The translations under genes and the position numbers were made by a program. A DNA stretch of 11,754 bases from CAZHSN01 sp964535125. GTDB lineage: Bacteria > Armatimonadota > HRBIN16. The notes beneath the pieces were generated by a model. It ran no database searches, was not told the DNA's origin, and saw only the letters and a list, made by a program, of their open reading frames with translations. Shown piece by piece: positions 6,540 to 11,754 of the stretch (position 1 is the first letter of the stretch; every line of letters starts with the position of its first letter). The stretch is taken from the NCBI GenBank assembly GCA_964535125.1, contig CAZHSN010000122.1, forward strand, positions 1-11,754, in the 5' to 3' direction.

Positions 6540-7383
6540 AGTCGAGTGACTCGCCGGCGATCAACAACAGCAGGCGGTCGAGGTCTTCGTGGTCATAAAA
6601 GCCGATATGCAGCGTGCCGCCCCGGCCCTGCAGGGAGAGCGTGACGCGCGTGGAGAGCCGCTCGCGCAGCACGTCGCAGACGCGCTGCAGGTCCGGGTCC
6701 AAAGCGGATGTTTCACGTGAAACATCCGGCGTCGCCGATGGCATGGCGGCGCGCGCGGCCCGTTCCAGCTCGCGCACGCTCATCTGGGGGGCCCGTTTGG
6801 CCAGCGCTTCGCGCTGCGACTCCGGCGCCATCAGCAGTGTTCGGGCGTGACCTTCGCTAAGCGCGCCCTGTTCCACCTGCTGCAGCACGCTGTCCGGCAG
6901 CTGCAGCAGCCGCAAGGAGTTGGTCACAGCGGTTCGGCTGCGTCCCACCTGTTTGGCGACTTCATCCTGGGTCAGGCCGAACCGATCGATGAGCTGCTTA
7001 TAGGCGCGCGCCTGCTCGATCGGGCTGATATCGGTGCGTTGCAGGTTTTCGATCAGTGCGAGCACCAGCCGCTGGTCGCCGGATGCCCTGCGCACGACGG
7101 CAGGGATGGTGGTCAGGCCTGCGATGCGCGCTGCGCGCGTGCGCCGTTCGCCCGCAATCAACTGGTAGCGTCCATCGGGCATCTGCTGCAGCACGATCGG
7201 CTGCAGTACGCCGTGCTGCCGGATCGATTCGGCCAGATCCTGAAGCGCGGCTTCGTCGAACCGGGTGCGCGGCTGATCGGGGTTGGACACAATCGCATCC
7301 AGCGGCGCCTGCATCAGCGTCTCGCCGGTCGGCGCATCGGGCAGCAGCGCGTGGAGTCCTTTACCGAGTCCGCGTTTCGTCAT
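6538..7383 (-). CDS. parB: Chromosome partitioning protein ParB
   Basis: ParB is the CTP-dependent clamp that loads at parS, spreads, and stimulates ParA to segregate the chromosome. The 281-residue protein shows the N-terminal GLGKGL ParA-contact segment (5-10), NPDQPR (34-39), the CTP-binding box GERRTRAA (79-86), ENLQR (112-116), the helix-turn-helix at about 137-160 (LTQDEVAKQVGRSRTAVTNSL), and a C-terminal dimerisation domain after about 226. A parS site is encoded within its linker and yields DVSRETS (220-226). An upstream in-frame ATG at 7491 would add 36 unrelated residues read from inside parA; ATG 7383 is chosen because the conserved TKRGLGKGL begins there and AGGAG (+ 7394-7398) lies 10 bases upstream. 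The start overlaps the end of parA by 23 bases. Confidence 0.95.
   Translation of the reverse strand: MTKRGLGKGLHALLPDAPTGETLMQAPLDAIVSNPDQPRTRFDEAALQDLAESIRQHGVLQPIVLQQMPDGRYQLIAGERRTRAARIAGLTTIPAVVRRASGDQRLVLALIENLQRTDISPIEQARAYKQLIDRFGLTQDEVAKQVGRSRTAVTNSLRLLQLPDSVLQQVEQGALSEGHARTLLMAPESQREALAKRAPQMSVRELERAARAAMPSATPDVSRETSALDPDLQRVCDVLRERLSTRVTLSLQGRGGTLHIGFYDHEDLDRLLLLIAGESLD
6706..6727. promoter_or_regulatory. parS centromere site inside parB
   Basis: TGTTTCACGTGAAACA (6709-6724) is identical to the classic bacterial chromosomal parS consensus. It is flanked by GGA and TCC, making a perfect 22-bp palindrome. ParB would load here and slide outward. The site encodes the residues VSRET in the ParB linker, as is seen in parB genes of other bacteria, including B. 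subtilis spo0J. Confidence 0.95.
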
Positions 7384-8137
7384 CGTGTATGATCTCCTGG
7401 GCGAATTCCCTGTAGGCTTCGGCCCCGCGTGAGCGGGGATCGTACAGCAATACCGGCTGCCCGTAGCTGGGCGCTTCACTGAGGCGTACATTGCGCGGGA
7501 TCACCACCGAGGAGACCGCGTCCGGGAAGAACTGGCGCACCTCCTCTTCAACCTGCGCCGACAGCCGCACCCGGGGGTCGCGCATCGTCAGCAGCACCCG
7601 GGCGATGGAGATGGCCGGATTGATGCTGCGGCGCACCAGGTCGAGCGTTTGAACCAGCTGGCTGATCCCCTCCAGCGCGTAGTATTCACATTGGATCGGC
7701 ACGATCACCTGATCACAGGCCGCCAGGGTGTTGATGGTCAGCAGCCCCAGAGATGGCGGGGAGTCTATAATAATGTATTGAAAGCGATCCCGAACCGGTT
7801 CCAACGCGCGCTTCAGCGCATATTCGCGGCTGAGCTTCGCCATCAGTTCCAGCTCCGCACCGGCCAGGTCGATGGACGCCGGAGATAACGACAGGCCGCC
7901 GATCTCCGAGCGCACGATCACCTCCTCCAGAGGGCGCTCATCGACCAGTGCGTCGTATGTGCTGCCGCTCAGGCGCTTCCTGTCGACGCCGAATCCGCTG
8001 GTGGCGTTTCCCTGTGGGTCCATGTCCACCAGCAGCACGCTGCGGCCCTCCAGGGCGAGCGCCGCCGCGAGGTTTACCGCCGTGGTGGTTTTACCCACGC
8101 CACCCTTCTGGTTGACAATGCCCAGCACCCGTCCCAT
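7361..8137 (-). CDS. parA: Chromosome partitioning ATPase ParA (Soj type)
   Basis: ParA is the P-loop ATPase that binds nucleoid DNA as an ATP dimer and pulls ParB-parS complexes apart. The 258-residue chromosomal (short) form lacks the N-terminal helix-turn-helix of plasmid P1-type ParA. It has the deviant Walker A KGGVGKTTT at 11-19 with the signature Lys11, the VDMDPQGNAT switch at 37-46, and the IIIDSPPSLG Walker B region at about 124-133. An upstream ATG at 8227 would add 30 residues that match nothing in the family; ATG 8137 is chosen because GIVNQKGGVGKT follows normally and AAGGAG lies six bases upstream. The 3' end overlaps parB. Upstream is a short intergenic region shared with a divergent regulator. 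rsmG/mnmG, frequent neighbours of parAB, are not here. Confidence 0.96.
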   Translation of the reverse strand: MGRVLGIVNQKGGVGKTTTAVNLAAALALEGRSVLLVDMDPQGNATSGFGVDRKRLSGSTYDALVDERPLEEVIVRSEIGGLSLSPASIDLAGAELELMAKLSREYALKRALEPVRDRFQYIIIDSPPSLGLLTINTLAACDQVIVPIQCEYYALEGISQLVQTLDLVRRSINPAISIARVLLTMRDPRVRLSAQVEEEVRQFFPDAVSSVVIPRNVRLSEAPSYGQPVLLYDPRSRGAEAYREFAQEIIHDDETRTR

Positions 8138-8186
8138 GGCTGCTCCTTGCCGTTCGATATCCGGTCCGCTTTCAGTGTGACGCAAG

Positions 8187-8208
8187 CGCCGGTTGTGTGC
8201 AACCGGCG
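8187..8208. repeat. Nine-bp perfect inverted repeat in the parA leader
   Basis: CGCCGGTTG (8187-8195) and CAACCGGCG (8200-8208) form a perfect 9-bp stem with a TGTG loop, about 50 bases before the parA start. There is no T-run on either strand, so it is not an intrinsic terminator. It could be a protein-binding site or an RNA hairpin in the parA leader. Its length makes it unlikely to be chance. Confidence 0.5.
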
Positions 8209-8215
8209 ATGCATC

Positions 8216-8226
8216 TGGTACAGCCA
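8216..8226. promoter_or_regulatory. Possible second, degenerate operator
   Basis: TGGT-ACA-GCCA differs by one base from the TGGT-N3-ACCA pattern of the operator at 8287-8299. Its left half CTGGTA (8215-8220) is an exact copy of the operator half-site. The centres are 72 bp apart, close to seven helical turns. It overlaps the inverted repeat CAGCCA-AAA-TGGCTG (8221-8235). This site is weak evidence on its own. Confidence 0.25.
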
Positions 8227-8252
8227 AAATGGCTGCCTATGACCGAAAGCCC

Positions 8253-8281
8253 TTGAAAACGGGTTCAATGAGCAGTATAGT
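8253..8281 (+). promoter_or_regulatory. Promoter of the GntR/LacI hybrid regulator
   Basis: TTGAAA (8253-8258) and TATAGT (8276-8281) are separated by an optimal 17 bp. Transcription would begin near 8288, inside the operator palindrome, and leave only about 12 nt before the ATG. The mRNA is therefore nearly leaderless, and there is no Shine-Dalgarno sequence. Confidence 0.65.
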
Positions 8282-8286
8282 GGCAA

Positions 8287-8299
8287 CTGGTAATACCAG
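8287..8299. promoter_or_regulatory. GntR-type operator candidate before the regulator start
   Basis: CTGGTA-A-TACCAG is a perfect 6-1-6 inverted repeat ending one base before the ATG and covering the expected transcription start. It contains TGGT-N3-ACCA, the general pattern of GntR-superfamily operators such as those of FadR and related regulators. Binding here by the gene product would give negative autoregulation. The repeat is seen directly; the cognate protein is inferred. Confidence 0.6.
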
Positions 8300-9466
8300 A
8301 TGCGTACACAATCGTCCCTTCATAGAGTCGCCCGGGCGATCCTCAACCAGGTGATCCGCGCTGCCGGACTTCCGCCCGGTGCGCGGCTGCCTTCGGTGCG
8401 CGTGCTGGAGCAGCAGTTCGGAACCTCGCGCACCACCATCGTGCACGCGCTCAGCCTGCTGGAGGCGCAGGGGGTGATCGTACGCCGGCAGCGGTCCGGA
8501 TGTTATGTCGCCGATCCCTGCAGCGCGGGTATCGCCTCGGTGGATACCGGTACGGCAGTGGGTTTCGCCGCGAGTGATCTGGGATACCGTTCGGAGCTGG
8601 TGTGGCGCTGCCTGCAAGGCGCCTCGCACGCCGCAGAACAACTGAGTGCGCAGCTGATCGCCGTGGACACCCGGGGCGCCGCCGATGGCGAGAGGCGCGC
8701 GCTGATGCGGCTGGCCGATGCCGGTGTCGACGGGATTGTGCTGTTCCCGTCACCCAGACCGGTGGAGGCGCCGGTGGATGCTGCCTGGATAGCGGTATCG
8801 CAACGGATCCCACTGGTGCTGCTGGCGCAGCCGGTTCCCGGGTATCCCGGTCCGCAAGTGGTGATGGACCACATCGGGTGCGGGATGGAGATGGCCGCCC
8901 ACCTGTTGCGTGCAGGACATCGGCGGGTCGCCTGTCTGTCGCTGAACCTGCCGGGAGTCGGTCCGCTGCTGACGGTGGAACGCAGGCTGGCAGGCCTGCA
9001 GCAGGTGTTGAGCGCCGCCGGGTGCGCCGTCCGAAAGGCGGACATCTGCACCTTGCCGTCGCTCCATCCCGCGGAGGTCATGTCGTTGATCACGGACGCG
9101 CTCCGCGGATGGATGCAGCAGCGCACGCCGCCGTCGGCCGTGGTGGCCGTCGAGGATGTGACCGCGGTGTGCGCCGTACAGGCCGCGCGGTCTCTTGGTG
9201 TCGCAGTCCCGCAGCAGCTGCTGGTGTGCGGGTTTGACGGCGCATCCGTCGCGTCAATGATGGATCCGCCGATCCCGTCCACGCGTCCGGACTTCACGGC
9301 CGCCGGCGCGCTGGCTGTCCGACTCGCGTTGTCGACGTCGCCGTCCGACCGGGCGGCCGTCACGCACACACTGCCCGAGCCGATCTACTGGCCGGACACA
9401 ACGGGCCGCGGCCCGGTTTGTTCGCCCATACAGGGCAACCATCACCCAGACATGAGCATGCCATGA
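8300..9466 (+). CDS. GntR-type winged helix fused to LacI-type sensor: transcription regulator
   Basis: This 388-residue cytosolic regulator has an N-terminal GntR winged helix-turn-helix (about 5-72: PPGARLPSVRVLEQQFGTSR followed by TTIVHALSLLEAQGVIVRR) and a C-terminal LacI/periplasmic-binding-protein-like ligand domain (about 85-365). The latter shows MDHIGCGMEMAAHLLRAGHRRVA at 189-211, the PPSAVVAVED segment (277-286) and the VCGFDG turn (309-314). AraR of B. subtilis is the known model of this architecture and senses a sugar, so a sugar-like inducer is likely. ATG 8300 starts just before the first DNA-binding helix. It has its own promoter and a palindrome overlapping the start. The stop overlaps the next ATG (ATGA), so it is coupled to the URO-D-family gene, its likely target. 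It is divergent from parA. Ligand unknown. Confidence 0.88.
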   Translation: MRTQSSLHRVARAILNQVIRAAGLPPGARLPSVRVLEQQFGTSRTTIVHALSLLEAQGVIVRRQRSGCYVADPCSAGIASVDTGTAVGFAASDLGYRSELVWRCLQGASHAAEQLSAQLIAVDTRGAADGERRALMRLADAGVDGIVLFPSPRPVEAPVDAAWIAVSQRIPLVLLAQPVPGYPGPQVVMDHIGCGMEMAAHLLRAGHRRVACLSLNLPGVGPLLTVERRLAGLQQVLSAAGCAVRKADICTLPSLHPAEVMSLITDALRGWMQQRTPPSAVVAVEDVTAVCAVQAARSLGVAVPQQLLVCGFDGASVASMMDPPIPSTRPDFTAAGALAVRLALSTSPSDRAAVTHTLPEPIYWPDTTGRGPVCSPIQGNHHPDMSMP

Positions 9467-10599
9467 ACAGCCCGCTCGAGCGGTTTTACGCGTGTATGGA
9501 GTATCGGTCAGCGGACAGACGGCCCAATCACGAACTGGGCGTCTGGCCTCAGACCATCAGTCGCTGGCAGGCCGAGGCGCCGGACGACGTCCGATGTTTC
9601 ACGTGGAACTGGTTCCACAACGAACCGGAGATTGATCTGGATCCCAGAGAGTACATTCCCGTTCATTATGGCTTCATACCCCCGTTTCCCTTCGAGATGC
9701 TGGAAGAGACCGACGTCTACGAGATCTTCCGCGATGGGCTGGGTATCGTCCACAAGGCCCTGAAGGCAGGCACCGTGGCGGGCGGCCGGATGTGCATGGA
9801 CCAGTATCTGGATCACCCCGTGCATGACCGGGCGAGTTTCGACGCCGTCAAGAAGCGCCTGATTGCGGCCATTCCGGCCCGCTACCCCGCCGATCTGGAC
9901 TCCCGGATGGCGGCCTGGGCGGTGCGCGACTGCCCGCTGGTGCTGGGCGAGAATTGCGCGGCCAACGGTTTCTATTGGCGGGCGCGCGAGTTCATGGGCA
10001 CCGAGAACCTCTCCATGGCCTGGTACGACGAGCCGGAGATGATGCATGAAATGATGGAGTTCATCGCCGACTTCCTGATAGAGACCAGCCGGCCGGTCTT
10101 GGATCGGGCGCCGATTGATTACTTCACGTTTAACGAGGACCTGGCGGCCAAAGGCGGGCCGCTGTTGGGTCCTCATACGTTCCGCGAGTTCATCCTGCCC
10201 CACATGCGCCGGGTGGTTCGGTTCCTGAAAGAACACGGCGTGCGTTGGGTGGCGCTGGACTCGGACGGTGACCCCACCGTCTTGATCCCCCTGTTCATGG
10301 AAGCCGGCATCGACATTATCTGGCCCATCGAGCGTGCGTCCCATGTCAGCCCGATGGAGTGGCGCAGGCAGTTCGGACGGGATTTGCGGTTATGGGGGGG
10401 CGTCGACAAGCGGGAACTCGCTAAGGGACCCCAGGCGATCCGTGCGCACCTGCTGGAGATGGCTCCGTTAATCGAAGAGGGCGGTTTCATCCCCACGGTG
10501 GATCACTGCGTCTCTCCGGAGATCTCCTGGGACAACTTCCGGTATTATATGGACGCCAAAATGGACCTGCTGAGCGGACGGTTTGACCGTCTGGAGTAA
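9463..10599 (+). CDS. Uroporphyrinogen decarboxylase-family (URO-D-like) protein, not HemE
   Basis: This 378-residue soluble protein has the C-terminal TIM-barrel pattern of the URO-D/methylcobamide methyltransferase superfamily: FNEDLAAKGGPLLGPHTF (223-240), FREFILPHMRRVVRFLKEHG (240-259), the following DSDGD (266-270), IIWPIE (285-290), LWGGVDKREL (310-319) and VDHCVSP (346-352). HemE signatures (MRQAGRYLP and GFxGAPFT) are absent, so it is not the haem enzyme. The His-x-Cys zinc pair of MtaA/MtbA is replaced by the DSD stretch, though Cys349 remains, so a corrinoid methyltransferase role is also unproven. The ATG at 9463 overlaps the regulator stop; no good ribosome binding site is seen, which supports translational coupling. 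A parS-like site lies in codons 45-50. The reaction is unknown; such proteins are abundant in Lentisphaerae-like bacteria. Confidence 0.85.
   Translation: MNSPLERFYACMEYRSADRRPNHELGVWPQTISRWQAEAPDDVRCFTWNWFHNEPEIDLDPREYIPVHYGFIPPFPFEMLEETDVYEIFRDGLGIVHKALKAGTVAGGRMCMDQYLDHPVHDRASFDAVKKRLIAAIPARYPADLDSRMAAWAVRDCPLVLGENCAANGFYWRAREFMGTENLSMAWYDEPEMMHEMMEFIADFLIETSRPVLDRAPIDYFTFNEDLAAKGGPLLGPHTFREFILPHMRRVVRFLKEHGVRWVALDSDGDPTVLIPLFMEAGIDIIWPIERASHVSPMEWRRQFGRDLRLWGGVDKRELAKGPQAIRAHLLEMAPLIEEGGFIPTVDHCVSPEISWDNFRYYMDAKMDLLSGRFDRLE
9595..9610. promoter_or_regulatory. Near-consensus second parS-like site
   Basis: TGTTTCACGTGGAACT matches parS at 14 of 16 bases. The G at position 12 is the common variant of proteobacterial parS (TGTTCCACGTGGAACA), leaving one real mismatch at the last base. 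It lies inside the URO-D-family gene, 2886 bp from the perfect parS in parB. Clustered parS sites near parAB are usual, so ParB binding is plausible. Confidence 0.6.
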
Positions 10600-10706
10600 G
10601 CCGGTCAACGCCAACGTGTTGCAGGAAACCGTAACACCAGGATGAAACTATGCGGGTGGTGTATGTGTCACCATGTATTGGTATCTTCGCGGGGAGGGTC
10701 TGATCG
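10600..10706. other. Intergenic region before the membrane-fusion gene
   Basis: This 107-base gap holds a ribosome binding site GGAGG (10693-10697) nine bases before ATG 10707. I see no convincing -35/-10 pair and no intrinsic terminator for the preceding gene, so the membrane-fusion gene may be cotranscribed with the regulator/URO-D pair or have a non-sigma70 promoter. ATGTATTGGT at 10673-10682 recurs at 11699-11708. Confidence 0.4.
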
Positions 10707-11717
10707 ATGGCGCGACCGGCGCGTAAACGGTTCTGGCGGTTCGGGTGCCTGATACTGGCGGTGATTGTACTGGCTGGCGCCGGTGCGGGTTGGTGGTTTT
10801 TTATGCGCCCAAAACCGAAACCCGAGAAAACCTATACGGTGAAGAAGGGCGCCATCGCCGTCAGCGTACGCGAGTCCGGTTTCCTGGAGCCCTACAGTAA
10901 AGTTGAGATCAAGAGCAAGGCATCGGGCCGCATCTTGAAGTTGACCCTCGAGGCTGGTGACCGGGTGACATCCGGGCAGTTGATCGCTCAGGTCGACAGT
11001 GTCGAGACCGAAAGCTCGGTGAATATGGTCCGAAACCAGGTGCGTGCGGCGGAATCCCGCGCCCGCGTCGGCGGTATATCGGCCAACCTGCAGCGTGTAG
11101 AGTCACCGGTGACACAGGAACAGGCGGAGCTGGCGCTGAAACAGAGCCAACTGCGTGTGCAGCAGCTGCGGCGTGATCTGGATACCCAGCCGGCCTTGAC
11201 GGCGGCCAGCCTGGCTCAGGCTGAGTCGGCGGCCACGAACGCTCGGACGCAGTTGGAAACGTTGACTGAGGTGACGCATCCGCAGGCGCGGATTGAGGCG
11301 GAAGGCGCTGTGCGTGACGCACAGACAGCCCGAACCGAGGCCGCCAACCAGGCGGCCCGCGCGGCTTCGTTGTACCAAAAGGGGTTCTATGCTCAGCGCG
11401 ATGTGGATGCCTCCCAAACAGCACTGAGCGCGGCGGAGAACCGGTTGAAACAGGCGCAGCAGCGACTGAGTACACTGACCACCCAGCAGACGGCGGAACG
11501 GCGTACCGCCGAGACACGGCTGCGTGAGGCCGAAGCCACGCTGGCCCAGGCCAAAGCGCTGGCCGAGCGGGACGCGCTGAAGCGACTGGAGTTGGACCGC
11601 GAATTGGCGGTATTGCGCGACGCGGAGTTGCGTGTGAAGCTGGCGCGTAACGGCATGGCGCAAATCCCGATCCGGCAAGAACAGGCGCTGCAGTCTCAAT
11701 GTATTGGTTCACCGTAA
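10707..11717 (+). CDS. HlyD/MacA-type membrane-fusion protein, apparently C-terminally truncated
   Basis: Such proteins bridge an inner-membrane ABC or RND transporter to an outer-membrane channel in Gram-negative bacteria. The 336-residue product has a basic N-terminus and one membrane segment (about 12-33), the first lipoyl half (about 58-98: VEIKSKASGRI then LEAGDRVTSGQLIAQVDS), and a long alpha-helical coiled-coil rich in Ala, Gln, Arg and Glu (about 100-330), including the family-typical SLYQKGFYAQRDVDASQTAL at 221-240. The second lipoyl half and the beta-barrel and membrane-proximal domains, which normally follow the hairpin, are missing; the frame ends in QCIGSP then TAA at 11715. The last ~58 bases are about 45 % GC, well below the neighbourhood. 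Frameshift, insertion or an assembly end could explain this. No transporter ATPase is in view; it may lie beyond the edge. Confidence 0.8.
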   Translation: MARPARKRFWRFGCLILAVIVLAGAGAGWWFFMRPKPKPEKTYTVKKGAIAVSVRESGFLEPYSKVEIKSKASGRILKLTLEAGDRVTSGQLIAQVDSVETESSVNMVRNQVRAAESRARVGGISANLQRVESPVTQEQAELALKQSQLRVQQLRRDLDTQPALTAASLAQAESAATNARTQLETLTEVTHPQARIEAEGAVRDAQTARTEAANQAARAASLYQKGFYAQRDVDASQTALSAAENRLKQAQQRLSTLTTQQTAERRTAETRLREAEATLAQAKALAERDALKRLELDRELAVLRDAELRVKLARNGMAQIPIRQEQALQSQCIGSP

Positions 11718-11754
11718 ATTGGAGAAACTCCCCGCATCTTGGTAGCTATTGGGT
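11697..11754. other. Low-GC tail at the break of the membrane-fusion gene
   Basis: By count 26 of these 58 bases are G or C, against roughly 60 % in the gene before. The stretch opens with ATGTATTGGT (11699-11708), also found at 10673-10682, and contains a GGAG-AAA-CTCC hairpin (11721-11731). It may be the edge of an inserted element or a poor-quality sequence end; no element can be named from so few bases. Confidence 0.35.

Noticed and set aside
7384..7491. Upstream ATG for parB
   Set aside because: It would add 36 residues read inside parA; ParB homology and the ribosome binding site mark 7383.
8138..8227. Upstream ATG for parA
   Set aside because: The extra 30 residues precede the normal ParA start without similarity, and the good Shine-Dalgarno belongs to 8137.
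6538..8299. Replication origin beside parAB
   Set aside because: parAB often lie near oriC, but I find no dnaA, no cluster of TTATCCACA-like boxes and no AT-rich unwinding region here.
10642..10752. Small open frame starting at ATG 10642 before the membrane-fusion gene
   Set aside because: It has no spaced ribosome binding site and runs out of frame into the next gene; its sequence looks non-coding.

Overview
This is a gene-dense, high-GC (roughly 60 % by eye) bacterial chromosome segment with nine intact or edge-cut housekeeping and accessory genes plus one apparently truncated exporter subunit. No gap between genes exceeds about 175 bases, and I see no RNA gene, CRISPR array or recognisable transposase. 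A member of the PVC group is suggested, most likely Kiritimatiellota/Lentisphaerae or a related verrucomicrobial lineage. The clues are a GntR-type DNA-binding domain fused to a LacI-type sugar-binding domain, a non-HemE uroporphyrinogen-decarboxylase-family protein, a galactokinase with Asn in its GEHTDY-type motif, and a BFN-domain protein next to rho. This assignment is an inference from protein style.

Layout. Positions 3-1097 (+) hold the C-terminal part of an unrecognised, probably all-helical protein. Positions 1219-3385 (+) hold a guanine-nucleotide operon, guaA then hpt, behind a good sigma70-type promoter with a 12-bp palindrome at the expected transcription start. Positions 3561-5335 (+) hold rho and a BFN-domain (DUF151) gene. 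Between hpt and rho lie a TATAAT box and an intrinsic-terminator-like hairpin. The hairpin either ends the purine operon or attenuates rho.

Positions 5352-8137 (-) hold a compact operon transcribed parA, parB, galK. parA and parB overlap by 23 bases; galK starts 10 bases after parB and its ribosome binding site abuts the parB stop. A perfect parS centromere site lies inside parB, and a near-consensus second parS lies at 9595-9610. Divergent from parA, positions 8300-10599 (+) hold a GntR/LacI hybrid regulator and a URO-D-family protein joined by an ATGA overlap. The regulator has its own -35/-10 pair and a perfect CTGGTA-A-TACCAG inverted repeat directly before its start codon, which looks like an autoregulatory operator. 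Positions 10707-11717 (+) hold an HlyD/MacA-type membrane-fusion protein that stops before its second lipoyl half and beta-barrel, in a last ~60 bases of visibly lower GC.

How the genes work together. GuaA and Hpt both make GMP, de novo and by salvage. Rho terminates transcription. ParA, ParB and parS segregate the chromosome, with galactokinase riding on their transcript. The regulator probably senses a small sugar-like ligand and controls itself and the URO-D-family gene. The strongest candidates for something new are this regulator/URO-D module with its operator and the parAB-galK linkage.
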